From Rhodocollybia butyracea (lineage: Eukaryota; Basidiomycota; Agaricomycetes; Agaricales; Omphalotaceae): a DNA stretch of 64,000 bases. The translations under genes were made by a program, and so were the position numbers. Shown here piece after piece: positions 1-11,576 of this stretch. The notes under the pieces are model-generated. The model saw only the letters and a program-made list of their open reading frames with translations, ran no database searches and was not told where the DNA came from. The stretch is from positions 60,756 to 124,755 of the forward strand of contig JADNRY010000189.1 in assembly GCA_015501585.1 (NCBI GenBank). Reading direction: 5' to 3'. Numbering within the stretch: position 1 is the first letter of the stretch; each line of letters begins with the position of its first letter.

Positions 1-818
1 TGCCAATGCCCGGCCCTGGCGGCAATTCTCAGGTAGACAAGTTTTGTATTGGTTCTACACTATGAGGTTAATCCAGGTATTACAGGTAATAGCTGGCGGG
101 CCGTCAGGAGTCAAAGTGCGCCATCTCTGAACCCATCTAAGAAGAGGCCACTCAGCACAGACCCCGAGGATTCGAGGCCATCAAAGTACCCAAAAACCCA
201 AGTAAATATTTTTACTGTATTATTGTGCCACAGTGCCAGACCTAATAAATATTTTACCAGCCCTTGGTGACCCTTATTGATAGAAAAGGTAGCGCCAAGA
301 CTGGCATTACTGAGACATCAGACAGTGCAACCATCACCAAGCTTCTTGAGGAAGCCTTCGGGGTGGATTCGCTATCCGTAGATTACCAAGGTAAATGGGA
401 GCCGGACACACAAACACTGGCTCCGAAATCAGAGCTGAGGGCATGGATTTATTTTACCCTCACTAATTACAAAGATTGTGATCCATGTTTTGGTGGTTAG
501 CAAGAGGTGATCGTTGTGAGTACTCGCTCCTGGATCCAGTGGTTTTCCTTACATTTCTCACATATGCTTTGCTAGTTCAAATGGAGGGCGAACACGCGAA
601 GCCGTTGGTACTCAGCGCTAGTACTAATGAATTGTATATAGGAGTTAGCTTGGAGGCCGAAAGCCAGCTCGGAACGGCTTTGGAATTCGGAACGGGGCAA
701 ACCTGCTATTAAGCCAGGCCAGAACGCGAAGTTGACACAAGCTATGCAGTCAGAATGGTTGAACATTTTGAATGAGTTTAATGCACGATTCATGGATCCA
801 AACTTCCCTGTGCAGTAA
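1..818 (+). pseudogene. small secreted-protein family, copy 1 (5' end outside window)
   Basis: No recognised domain; assigned by alignment to the copies at 861 and 15473. The window opens inside the signal-peptide exon: bases 1-32 encode the residues just after the hydrophobic core, with a motif close to MPMPGPG. Exon 2 starts near 77, exon 3 near 261, and exon 4 runs 576-815 with TAA at 816-818. The introns are short, and the 516-575 intron (GTGAGTAC...GCTAG) is conserved in all copies. The best conserved block is exon 3, with YQGKWEPDTQT and WIYFTLTNYKDCDP. Exon 4 ends in a Met/Glu/Trp-rich tail (AMQSEWLNILNEFNARF). Exon 2 has in-frame stops and exon 3 loses frame just before its donor relative to copy 2, so this copy looks dead unless the indels are sequencing errors. 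The family could be a secreted effector-like protein, which is an inference from the leader of copy 3 only. Confidence 0.55.
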
Positions 819-860
819 ACAATTTTTGTGTTGGTTCTACCATGCTGTTAGGTTAACTCG

Positions 861-1529
861 GATATTACAGGATTTGAGGTCATCAAAGTCCCAGAAAAAG
901 GTAAATATTTACGAGGCTACATTGCACTACTTATACCTAATACATATTTCTAGGCTGGCCTACCCTTGGTGACATGCATTACCAAAAGGGTGAACTCATC
1001 GAGGAGGGTCCTCCGGTGGTTTCTACCCAAAAAATAGCCATCACCGCCTTTATCAATAGAGTCTACAGTGCGGACCCAGACTGGCTGCCCAGCTGGAAGC
1101 TCAGACAACCAGAATACCAAGGTCAATGTGTGCCGGACTCGCAAACGCAGACTTCGTCCTGGAATGATAGGGAATGGATTTATTTTACCCTCACTAATTA
1201 CAGAGATTGTGATCCATTGTACTGGTGGTTGGCGAGAGGTGATCAGGGTGAGTACTCGGTCCTGATCTAGTTTTCCTTACATTTCTCACATATGCTTTGC
1301 TAGTTGTGAAGAGTGGCAATAGCGGGAAACAGGTGCCACAGAGTAGTGCTGGGTTAATTTCTATGGGGCCTTGTGTCAGGACTGCCAGCTCGGAACATCT
1401 TCAGAGATCAGAAAGGGGGCAACCTGTTGATAACCCTCCTGGCCGATCGTGGACCGGAACGCCGTGATGACGAAACTGATGCAGGACGAATGGGATAGAG
1501 TTGCTATTGAGTTAATGAACGATTTATGA
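861..1529 (+). pseudogene. small secreted-protein family, copy 2 (5'-truncated tandem copy)
   Basis: Tandem duplicate of copy 1. It starts at sequence homologous to intron 1 of the family (816-860), fused directly to the stop codon of copy 1, so it lacks a promoter, signal peptide and a GT donor. Exon 2 is 861-900, exon 3 954-1247 and exon 4 from 1304, with introns 901-953 and 1248-1303. Exon 3 is open for about 98 codons and contains LTNYRDCDPLYWWLARGD, the cleanest version of the conserved block. Exon 4 reads open to TGA at 1464-1466; a second frame holds the family's C-terminal tail (MTKLMQDEWDRVAIELMNDL). The fusion point suggests unequal crossing-over. Function is unknown. Confidence 0.5.
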
Positions 1530-2514
1530 ATCCAGACTACAGATAATGGCGGTTCCCGATTCTGAGGCCTGAGTACTTAAGTAGTAAATACTTTGAGTTT
1601 GTACAGCTATTCCGTATGTAATACATTGGATCATGTAGGTCTGTGCATGATTACTTTTTACATAAGTATATCATATAGAATGCGCACTGTAAGTAATCAA
1701 GTTCTTCTGAGAAACATCATCCATTTACTTGGAGCACCACCTCCGACCTCAGGGGCTGTTGTTATATGCATTCAGTGTTCAAGGCTCAACGTTTGGCTCT
1801 CGCTGTAGTTGCAATCTTTAGTACTGTAAGTAGTAGAAGCTGTTGTCTCAAGCTGTTATCCTTTCATTATGTTTTTTGTTAATAGATTTACATTTGATTA
1901 TCGAGTCGCGATGGCACTCGTTGAAACTTTATAATAGTGAAACTTCGAAGTCAAATGGTTCCGTTCCGTTACGTCCTACAGACCTGCAAAAATGAGATCA
2001 GACTTCAAGGTATCTGGCAGACGTTTTTTTTTGCCAAAAACCTCATTGGGTAATTTACATGCTAATAAGGAGACCCAACATTGATGTATACAACACTATC
2101 AAAGAACTAGTAGGAGGCGAACAAAATGAGACGAACAAAACCTTGAAAATATCCGGGAAAAACGCGCTATGCTCCGAGTTACTGGGCGCGTAAGAGCACT
2201 CGGTCACGTGTACTTACATGTTCAATGTACCTCAGTGAACCAAGCGCTGAACTCAAGTACTACATAGCATTTATGCACGTTCCAGACGGTCACCGTTTAT
2301 CTTGATTCAGGACGTAGATCCTGATCTTATGATAGTTGTTGAACCAAGGAAAGATGAATCGATAGACCAATCTTCAAAATTCATGAGTTTACCTCAGTCC
2401 CAACTCGGTCCTCTTCACTTGCCCAATATTTTATCAGGCGTTGAATACTGATAAGTCGGCAACAACTTACACTAAGTACACTGAGAACTGTTTTAAGGCT
2501 ACTCAAGTTGTTGG
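1530..2514. repeat. non-coding flank, partly matched in inverted orientation at 13850-14430
   Basis: No gene is supported here. Bases 1550-1760 match the reverse complement of 13850-14430 in blocks, for example ACTTAAGTAGT followed by TTTGAGTTTGTACAG, and the run ACCTC..CTCAGGGGCTG. Together with the secreted-protein copies, this makes 1-1770 and 13850-15473 two diverged paralogous segments. Their inverted relation today is explained by the FB-mediated inversion; before it they would have been in the same orientation. Confidence 0.5.
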
Positions 2515-4397
2515 TGTAGAAACAGCGGTCAGTCAACAAAGGTCGACAGCATACTCACCTGAGAGTGTAAGATGTTACAGGAGTTGTAAGATGCTTGTTG
2601 AGAGCAGAACAAGTGTCCAGACGATAGTAGATTCCTGTTATTGTTACAGGAAAATATCTACAGTATTATACTACAGAATATAATAAACCTATAACAATGT
2701 ATGAGTCTACTTGAGTCGTACTGCTAAACATAGTGCATATACATGTGCATAATGTACCTAGAAGATGGATCCGTATGTAATTCTATAGGTATTGTTCATT
2801 GAGAGGCTTACTGTGCTAAGCGGAAAATGTGAGAAATGGCCCATAAACAGCCCAACCATCAACACCTACCACTAAACTACAATAAAGACTCTAAGTTCAG
2901 AGGGGATGTGAAATTACAAAGAGTTGAACTTTGAAATGAAAGGTGAATGCAAGAACTAAGGTAAAAAGGGGGAGAGCGGAAGGCTATATAATACAAGAAA
3001 GCACTGACAGAGGTTGTCTACCCAGACAGACTCTGACTGCAGCCTAACTACAATACTTTACTGGACTGAACTTTACTAAACTTGAAACAAAACAAACAAA
3101 ACTAATAATACAACTGTGTGAAGTGAGGAGGAAATCCCTGCCTCTAATGTGAGGGGAATCTAAACCTGGGATCAACTATCAATCTGGGCTACATTATATA
3201 AGCAGGAGCGCCGCTGTGTAGTATGCACAGACCACTTAAGGTGTGTCAAACCACTCTCTAGCTTCTAACAAGCCGAGTTTCATATTTCTATTATATTTCA
3301 ATTCAAATTTCAAATCAACACTCCGAAATTGGAGATTATCACTCTTCCCTGTACTTGGGAAGGACAACAAGCTTCTATAAATGCTCATACTTGGTTATAG
3401 CGATGCTAGAGGTCTAGGACACTGTCCTAATCTCGAAAGTACCACAGAGGATGCAGGGGAACGGCGTTTTAGCTCATGTTCGGCTTAAACAAATAGTGAC
3501 CTAATTTCGGAGTTATAGCAAGATCTCCGTATTTCAACCACTTCCGGACATTGGCACGACTCGGGACTTCGGATTTGGACTCTCTAGTATATCTATTGAG
3601 TTCTCCAAATGCCGCCGCAATCATATTTCGCATGCGTGACACCTTTCTAAAGAGGTTCTTCTAATCCCAATATTATAAGTAGTAATGGATACAGCCTTCA
3701 TAACTCGTGAAGTGGTGCTGCACAAATGCTACAAATATTACTGGGAGTGCTTCTAGTGTATTTCCATTGAATAGACCCCAGGGAACCAAATATACATAAC
3801 AAACTCCTTTTCTTTCAGAGTTGTCAAGCAGGGGATGAATTAACATATAGTGAGAAGTGCATATATCACAATTCTGAGCAAATAGAGGTTGGAGGAGCTT
3901 GTATTACATTGGATTCAAGTGAAACACATTGATACACAAGGTCCAGACATAGCCTCTTGCATGCTTTATCAGATGGAGCACTGCATACTGATCAATCCTT
4001 CTGGATATGTGAATTGTAGAGACAAAGACAGATACATATGAGACTACAGGGTTTGAGGGTGGTTTCAGTAACTAGAGATCATGGGTAGCACTCCCAATGA
4101 CTTCCAGATACTATGTACACTGCAGAAATGCCAAAAAACAGTATTCTAGGGCCAAAAGGGTTTTGGGCGTATCATCATAGGTACTGCAAGACAGTGTACA
4201 AGCTATGTATCATAAGACTAATAGCGAATGGCATAATTGACTACATCTATACGAACCTGCGTAGAGGCTGCATCTAGTGTTTGAGGTGAGTTTCAACATA
4301 GCATATATCGACAGTTCATTGATTGTATAGCAAGTGCGTCTAGTCGACTCACATCACTGATTAGATACGACTCATAAGCGGTAATCTAGTTTCAACA
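2515..4397 (-). repeat. 3' LTR of split copia element, interrupted by a 1.38 kb solo LTR
   Basis: On the minus strand the LTR starts TGTTGAAAC at 4397, preceded by a G-rich polypurine tract (GAGGGGGGAG), and ends CTACA at 2515. It matches the 516-bp 5' LTR at 16180-16695 along its length after removal of the insertion 2800-4174. The base after the LTR end begins the target duplication CCAAC (plus-strand GTTGG, 2510-2514), identical to the five bases before the 5' LTR (16175-16179). In the compared stretch 2515-2799, differences from the 5' LTR are mostly single-base losses, often in doubled letters. Confidence 0.9.
2800..4174 (-). mobile_element. solo LTR, 1.38 kb family, copy 1
   Basis: Plus-strand ends are TGAGAGGC and GGGCGTATCA, so the element begins TG and ends CA on both strands. 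It is flanked by the 4-bp direct duplication TCAT (2796-2799, 4175-4178), and the uninterrupted target is present in the other copia LTR. A second complete copy lies at 55724-57112 (flanked by GCGG) and a truncated one at 27574-28427. On the minus strand there is a TATA-like box and transcript-like C/T-rich sequence, as expected of an LTR. No internal region is present, hence a solo LTR. The parent family (gypsy or other) cannot be told from the sequence. A conserved short ORF (see 56403-56606) is degenerate here near 3470-3670. Confidence 0.8.
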
Positions 4398-4493
4398 CTC
4401 CCCCCTCACTAAGAATTGTAGCTAAGAAGTATAATTTTTATCGACTTTAAACGGCATTATAGTTTATAGACATATTGCACAGTCTATGACGAA

Positions 4494-7191
4494 TCAGTTA
4501 AAGAGAATTCCTAGACTGTTACGGAATTTCTGAAACTTGACAAGTGCAAGGTTCTTCGTGAGAAGATCTGCGACATTATCATCAGTAGGAACATAGAAGA
4601 GTTCTATTTCTTTTGATTTGATGCGTTCTCTGATATAATGATATCGTATATCAATATGCTTGGTTCTTCTTTCTTGTACAGGATTAGATCCTAGAAAGAT
4701 TGATCCTTGATTATCACCACATAAGGGCAATACAGCGATAGTAATTCCAATCTCAGAAAAGAGAGACTTGAGCCACATAAGTTGTCTACATGAATCAGAT
4801 AAAGCCATGTATTCAGCTTCAGTCGATGAAAGAGCAACTGTTTTCTGTTTATGAGAAGTCCAGCAGATTGGACCTGTGGCAAGTTTGATAATCATCCCAG
4901 TATGGGATTTTCGATCATCTGGATCTGACGCCCAGTCAGAATCACAATAGGCTAAGAAGCCATGGTCAGATCTACCATCAAAGACAAGTACGTAAGTAGA
5001 AGTCCCAATTAAGTAGCGCACAATGTAAAGTGCTTTGGCCAGGTGGTCTGGGTTTGGATTCGCCGAATACTGTGAGAGTTTTATAACGGCATAAGCAATG
5101 TCGGGTCGGGTGCCTAGCATCAGATACAATAAAGATCCAATTACGCTTTGGAAGCGTTGTCTAAGTTTGGCATCTACACGACCAGTGTTTGCACAAGGAA
5201 CCCAGGATGAAGGTAATGGGGTTGGGGTAGCTTTGGCATTAGTCAGTCCAAAACGTTCTATGACCTTTCGAAGATAAGGTTGTTGGTCAAGTGTTAAGAC
5301 ACGTTTGAAACGATCCCGTGTAATCCGCATTCCAAGGAACTCAGTTGGTTCTCCTAGATCACAACATTCCCATAATTTCATAAACTCGTTTTTCTTTTTA
5401 AGAACAAGATCTTTGTCCTTGCCAAGAAAGAGTGCATCATCAACATAGATGATGGCAGTTACGGTTTTGCCATTTGATTTAAAGACATATACACCAGCAT
5501 CTGAAGAGCAGCGCTTAAATCCCAATTTTCCCATGGAGGCGTTACATTCCTTCCACCAGGATAAGCTAGCTTGTTTCAGTCTGTATAATGCACAATGTAA
5601 CCGCCATACTTTTGGTGTGCCTTCTTTAATGAAGTCTTTAGGTTGTTCCATGTAGATCTCTTCATCTAGCTTGCCATAAAGAAAAGCCTGTTTGATGTCA
5701 AGAGCCTGGATTTCCCAGTCCTCTAATGCGGCTAAAGCTAGGAGAGTTCGTACAGTTTCAAACCGGGCAACCGGTGAGAACAACTCATTATAATCCACAC
5801 CTTCTACTTGTGAAAAACCTTTTGCTACGAGTCAGGCTTTATAGCGACCATCAGATTTTTTAGTAAAAACCCATTGACAACGGATAGGTTTGCGACCTGA
5901 TCAACTACTTCAAAGACATTTCGTTTCTTCAAACCATCGATCTCATCTTTGCATGCTTGATCCCATTTCTTTCTTTCAGCAGATGGTAAATGACGATATG
6001 ATGTTGGAGAATTCCAATTATCAGGATTATTCCTAGCGGCTTTGTGTTTAGCCGGTATCATTTCACTGTCAAGATCTGTGATAAAAGATGATTCTTCTAG
6101 AGAATCGGAGATTGCTTGCGAAAGAAGGTATTTTTGTAATTCAACTCCCCCTTCCTGAGCTAGTTTAGTCAGAAGTGCTTCCTCTTCTATGTCAGAATCC
6201 GGAGTAGCGCCTGGAGGTGGCGGTGTGACCATACGGTCATCAGGATTCAATGGACGTGGTGGTGGAACCGGTGGCGGAACTTGATCAGGAACTATATTGC
6301 GAGCAGGCACAAGTCCACGTCTAGCGTGTCCAAAGCACTCAGCACGTTCTTCACAATCAGCTTGTTGGCTCCAAGTGCCAGGCGTGGGTATCATGCCAGG
6401 GTGCAAGGGTGCACAACGTTCTCTAGTGGGGTTCACACGTTTCCATGCTTCAATGTCTTCGGGACGGTAGCTGAATGGATTAGGATCGGGAGCAGGTGGT
6501 GAAGGGTCTCTTGCTTGAGGTGGAGGGGTGGGTGATCAAGATGGTACCAGAGGATTGGGATTTGGAGCATCATCATCACCAGGCAGATCTGGATCTGGGC
6601 CAGTTGGTGGACTGTGCGGTCCATTATCCGGTTCAGTAAACGGTTGTGGTTGATCTTCCGGGAATTCCGGATCAAATGGAATGTCTGCACCATTACCATT
6701 TGAAGGTTGCAAAGGTTTCACAGGCGTGGGGGCAACAAGTATAGTTGGTTTTACTCCAGAATCAGATTCGGATTTGCACTGTGGAAACCATTTCTCATAG
6801 AAAGTTGCTTGTGCAGCATGCACTACAGAATTATCGCTACGCATGAATAGATATCCTTTGCTTCCTTGGTCATATCCAATGAAAGTCATTGCTTCAGAGT
6901 GTGGGGATTGTTTATTTTTTCGCTTGTCAATAGGAATAAAGACATAAGCGCCACAGCCAAAGGTTCTGAAGTACGAGACATCAGGTTTCTTTTTGAGAAA
7001 ACCTTCAATTGGTGTCTTCCAGTTTAATGGACGGATCGGTGTGCAGTTATACACATGTACTCCTGTGCAATATGAGAATTGCCACCAGGACTCCGGGCAG
7101 CATGCATGGTGTCGCATGGCTTCAGATTTTTCCATGAGTGTACGGTTGATACGTTCCGCTCTACCATTCTGTTGATGAACATAAGGTTCGG
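4494..7191 (-). pseudogene. copia pol, 3' half (integrase C-terminus, RT, RNase H)
   Basis: Reads from 7191 leftward. It opens in the integrase core with NGRAERINRT (the region of the last catalytic Glu of copia integrases), then the GKKTPxE-like region (NWKTPIEGFLKKKPDVSYFR), a Pro-rich linker, and reverse transcriptase with AIIYVDDALFLG (YVDD active site) near 5440. RNase H follows with ALSSTEAEYMAL and ends with VPTDDNVADLLTKNL. The chain is broken: a frame change near 6540, another near 5905, and an in-frame TGA near 5830 where family members have Arg in KARLVAKGF. The upstream half is not adjacent but lies at 17439-19616 on the other strand; the junction at 7191 is the foldback element. 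Confidence 0.9.
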
Positions 7192-7761
7192 CAGTTCAGT
7201 CACCCACATATTTGGTCTTATTAGTCTGCACTTTTGTTACATTGACCTTACTAAAAAGACCCAAAAACCTAGGCAAAACCCGGGCAGCTAGGTCATGACC
7301 TTGGGATTTAGGTCATGACCTGGGAATAAGGTCATGACCTAAAAAATTGGTCATGACCTAGGTCAGGTTGGTCTTTTCCTGGGGTTGGTAGGTCATGGCC
7401 TGGGGTGAGATAGGATATGGCCTAGGTGGGGCAGGGCATGGTCTAGGTGAGGGAGGGGATGGTCTAGGTGAGGGAGGGGATGGTCTAGGAGGGGGAGGGT
7501 ATAGTCTAGGAGGAGGAGGTTATGGTCTAGGAGGGGGATATATAGTTAGTTTAAGAGGTGTAGGGTGAGAGTGGAGGATGGTGAGATAGAGAATATAAGC
7601 AAGAATGAAATATCATAGAATCATGACAAGAAATGTGTAGTAACATATTGGGATTATTGGGATTTTTTACATATCTGTAGATTATGACAAGATCAAGCTA
7701 AGTCACAGTGCCCTGTTCTGGGTTGTCAGGCAAGAATGTGACTTACCTGACCTAGCTGATT

Positions 7762-7935
7762 CAGGTCATGACCTACTTTTTTAGGTCATGACCTGGGTGA
7801 ACTAGGTCATGACCTACTTGACCTAGGTCATGACCTGGATGAACTAGGTCATGACCTGGGTGAACAAGGTCATGACCTGGGTGAACTAGGTCATGACCTA
7901 CTTGACCTAGGTCATGACCTACCTGGCCTAAGTCA
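7762..7935. repeat. 21-bp array of self-complementary AGGTCATGACCT, left arm of FB copy 1
   Basis: Eight boxes of AGGTCATGACCT plus one degenerate box, mostly spaced at 21 bp, with alternating linkers such as GGGTGAACT and ACTTGACCT. The matching right-arm array at 9681-9990 has fourteen boxes plus one degenerate one, so box number changes independently in the two arms. Confidence 0.95.
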
Positions 7936-9680
7936 TGACCCAAGCCAATTTAAAAATCACTAAATTAGGAAATTTTTCCATTTTTGCAGTGGATGAGGTC
8001 AAAGCTGTTTTTATTACCAAATAAGGCAATTTTCAAACACCTTAACCAGTTTTATGTTTTTTTAATAGAGTTAGATACATTTGGAAATTTTTATAAATTA
8101 CTATATTAGGCAATTTTATTTCAATAGACTTTTATTTCATAATTAGGCAATTTCAAAACTTTTGCAGTGGATGAGGCCAAAGCTGTTTTCATTGCCTAAT
8201 TGAGAAGTGACAAATTTGCAGTGGATGAGGTCAAAGCTGATTTCATTACTTATTTGAAAAATGACAAATCTTTTGCAGTGGATGAGGTCAAAGCTGTTTT
8301 CACTACCCAATTAAGAAATGACAAAACTGAACACACAAACTGTGTACACTCTTTTCCTAAGGACAATAGTAGCTTGTGGTAGACATCCAGACCTTTTGTT
8401 TATACACAGAATAGGTTGCTCACCTAAAATGAAGCCAGTCCTGTGGTGGGAAGGGGCTGGATTGCAAAATATTTTTTGGATAACCTTTGATTGTAGTGGA
8501 TGAGGCCAAAGCTGTATGCCCATAAAAGGAAATCAATGAAAAGTGTTGAGTCTAAAGATTACTTGATATAACATGCAGATTGGCATGGATAAGGGTGATC
8601 CTTTTCATCCCCTGATGCGCTGATGTGCTGTTAACCCTTTCTGAGTCTCAGATATATTTAGATGGCCACTGGGAGATCAGTCTTTATTGATCTTTTAACT
8701 TTCTCATCAAAAATCCTCATTTTTTCGAAATTAGAGGATAAGTATCAGAGCATCCAGGGCAGGGTGGGCCACAGGCTTCTAGGACATTGTACCCTGGTAT
8801 AATAGGTACATTTAGACGACTCAGGAGTAGCTTATACTGTCCTGGGAGAGTGGATAATAAGTGATATCTGTCTAATTAGGCATAAATTTCGCTTTTTTGC
8901 CGGTTAAATCATTAATAGTGGGAGTTGTAGGCAAGAGAAGACTGTCTAGCTTGGCATATAGCATGCTAGGAATACATAGATTGATATCAGAACCTTTTCC
9001 TGATAACCCCTTCCCTTATCTTGATGTACCAGTAGTCCTGGGTTCTTAAGTGTCTGATACTTGTGTCAAACTTATCATCACATGTTGAACTTCAGATAGT
9101 GAGAATATTTTGTTCTAGACATGCTATATCAAGTCCTGGTACACTATTCCTCGAGTTTCTCCTCAATCCCTTGCCTACAGCTGCCTCTATTAATGATTTG
9201 ATGGTCCAAAAAGCGAAATTTATGCATACATATACAGAGATCAATTATTACCCACTCTCCCAGGACGGTATAGGCTACTCCTGAGTCGTCTAAATGTACC
9301 TATTATACCAGGGTACAATGTCCTAGAAGCCTGTGGCCCACCCTGCCCTGGATGCTCTGATACTTATCCTCTAATTTCGAAAAAATGAGGGTTTTTGATG
9401 AGAAAGTTAAAAGATCAATAAAGACTGATTTCCCAGTGGCCATCTAAATATATCTGAGACTCAGAAAGGGTAGACAGCACATCAGCACATCAGGGGATGA
9501 AAAGGATCACCCTCTAATATAGTAATTTATAAAAATTTCCAAATGTATCTAACTCTATTAAAAAAAATAAAACCGGTTAAGGTGTTTGAAAATTGCCTTA
9601 TTTGGTTATAAAAACAGCTTTGACCTCATCCACTGCAAAAATGGAAAAATTTCCTAATTTAGTAATTTTTAAATAGGCTT

Positions 9681-9990
9681 GGGTCATGACTTAGGCCAGG
9701 TAGGTCATGACCTAGTCCACCCAGGTCATGACCTAGTTCATCCAGGTCATGACCTAGGTCAAGTAGGTCATGACCTAGTTCACCCAGGTCATGACCTAGG
9801 TCAGGTAGGTCATGACCTTGTTCACCCAGGTCATGACCTAGTTCACCCAGGTCATGACCTAGTTCATCCAGGTCATGACCTAGTTCACCCAGGTCATGAC
9901 CTAGGTCAAGTAGGTCATGACCTAGTTCACCCAGGTCATGACCTAAAAAGTAGGTCATGACCTAAAAAAGTAGGTCATGACCTGAATCAG
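9681..9990. repeat. 21-bp array of AGGTCATGACCT, right arm of FB copy 1
   Basis: Fourteen AGGTCATGACCT boxes and one degenerate box, period 21 bp, linkers AGTTCACCC, AGTTCATCC and AGGTCAAGT. Because the box is its own reverse complement and 21 is a multiple of three, long open frames of a GHDL-rich peptide occur on both strands. These are reading artefacts of the repeat. Confidence 0.95.
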
Positions 9991-10550
9991 CTAGGTCAGA
10001 TAAGTCACATTCTTGCCTGACAACCCAGAACAGGGCACTGTGACTTAGCTTGATCTTGTCATAATCTACAGATATGTAAAAAATCCCAATAATCCCAATA
10101 TGTTACTACACATTTCTTGTCATGATTCTATGATATTTCATTCTTGCTTATATTCTCTATCTCACCATCCTCCACTCTCACCCTACACCTCTTAAACTAA
10201 CTATATATCCCCCTCCTAGACCATAACCTCCTCCTCCTAGACTATACCCTCCCCCTCCTATACCATCCCCTCCCTCACCTAGACCATCCCCTCCCTCACC
10301 TAGACCATGCCCTGCCCCACCTAGGCCATATCCTATCTCACCCCAGGCCATGACCTACCAACCCCAGGAAAAGACCAACCCTAGGTCATGACCAATTTTT
10401 TAGGTCATGACCTAATTCCCAGGTCATGACCTAAATCCCAAGGTCATGACCTAGCTGCCCGGGTTTTGCCTAGGTTTTTGGGTCTTTTTAGTAAGGTCAA
10501 TGTAACAAAAGTGCAGACTAATAAGACCAAATATGTGGTTGCCTGAAGTG

Positions 10551-11392
10551 AAGAAAGGAAACTGTAACCCGGACATATTGTACATTTATCTAGAAAACCG
10601 TCCCAATTTAGGTACGGTCCCGATTTGGGTATCAAAGTAAAAGAAATTAAAATGTGTTAACATATTCTAGTCCTCGCGGAATTTTGTACCACAAATAACT
10701 GTTCCTTCCATTGGATGTTTCATGGCTCCACACAGGTACATGTCCGCATGTTTATCCTTGAGGTTGTCTGGTAGGTTTTGAGCAAGTCCAGCTCAATCCC
10801 TTAAGATAATAACATTTCCCAGCAATAGTTCACTTTGCTAGCTTCGAGTAGATACCAAGAACCCCAGAGTTATGTATGCTAGCACAATGCTCAGAGCTCG
10901 TGGATCGTCAGAGCTGTAGCTTGGCAATATCCTATCCACCTTAAGATCATCGGGTTTATTGCAGTAGGACTTTCCTAGTCAATAGTCGGCCGATAATCAA
11001 ATATCAAATTCGCCTTGCTTAATCATCTAGCAGCTGTCCCGCATCGCAACCCGACTAGTCATCATAACATGTTAAGATCTTCCTTCCAGTCCATAAGGCA
11101 ATTGGTGACTAGATCTTATCCTCTGGTGTCTGTCTTTCCGCTAGCGCAGTACGAGGATTGCATTCCCCTTCTGATGCCTTCCCTGGGTAACACCACCGCC
11201 AGTACTCATCCCACTTCGAGACATCCAAGTATGCAGATTCGTCACTTGTGTATACACTGGGGTGGGTAGAAACTAGACTGACAATCTAGTGTTGATGTCT
11301 CTGGGCACCTCGAATATCCTCGCTAGTTTAGTATCAGACTATGCTTGTGGGCATATCGTCAGGACTAACTGAGTATTATCGCTGAGATACTA
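10551..11392 (-). repeat. repeat R1 (interrupted copy), empty site for a MITE at 10770/10771
   Basis: This stretch matches 32440-33620 in reverse complement, broken on the right by the TR-GAG element and resuming at 13005-13122. At 10770/10771 it reads straight through (TTGTCTG|GTAGG) where the other copy carries a 373-bp foldback MITE (33032-33404), so this is an unoccupied site. No coding sequence is supported. The left edge is the end of FB copy 1. Confidence 0.8.
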
Positions 11393-11396
11393 AGTG

Positions 11397-11562
11397 TGTT
11401 GGATATTTGTCCTGGGCTGCTCAATCAAGGCTGTGGACAAACACATATATACAAATGATGTGTAACTACAACCCTTGATAATGATCTAATAGCAGTCTTG
11501 AACCGCCATCTCAGAGCCATCTCAGAGCCATCTCAGAGTCTAAGAGTCATCATTAACCAACA
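11397..11562 (+). repeat. 5' LTR of TR-GAG element
   Basis: 166 bp, TGTTGGATATT...TTAACCAACA. It differs from the 155-bp 3' LTR by one extra copy of an 11-bp repeat (CATCTCAGAGC, three versus two) and is otherwise nearly identical, so the insertion is young. Confidence 0.9.
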
Positions 11563-11576
11563 GGTTATGGGCCCCG
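11563..11576 (+). other. primer-binding site (initiator tRNA-Met anticodon arm)
   Basis: GGTTATGGGCCCCG directly after the 5' LTR. Its complement contains GGGCCCATAACC, which resembles the anticodon arm of initiator tRNA-Met; copia-type elements are known to prime from an internal half of this tRNA. The same motif follows the 5' LTR of the larger copia at 16696. Confidence 0.7.

Larger units (their letters stand above)
7192..10550. mobile_element. foldback element FB, copy 1 (hybrid ends)
   Basis: A 3.36 kb imperfect palindrome. Left end is CAGTTCAGTCACCCACATA (type 1); right end, read inward, is CACTTCAGGCAACCACATA (type 2). Each arm has the same order: a conserved terminal block, several AGGTCATGACC boxes, a G-rich minisatellite (ATGGTCTAGGTGAGGGAGG), about 200 bp of unique sequence, a 21-bp array of AGGTCATGACCT, and repeats of GCAGTGGATGAGGTCAAAGC. 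A non-palindromic centre lies near 8940-9160. The right arm lacks about 480 bp present in the left arm (junction near 9515), including most GCAGTGGATGAGG boxes. No credible transposase is encoded, so this is a non-autonomous element. Left flank is copia; right flank is repeat R1. Confidence 0.85.

Noticed and set aside
9659..9960. Proteins of GHDL/GHDLGEL repeats on both strands.
   Set aside because: The 21-bp period keeps all frames open and the box is self-complementary, so both strands give the same artefact.
7762..9990. AGGTCATGACCT equals the palindromic thyroid-hormone response element.
   Set aside because: Fungi lack nuclear receptors of that class; the match is a coincidence of a 12-bp palindrome. 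Only a generic dimer-binding site is plausible.
9681..9990. CRISPR array (regular 21-bp repeats).
   Set aside because: Spacers are 9 bp and repetitive, the locus is eukaryotic, and the array is part of a mobile palindrome.
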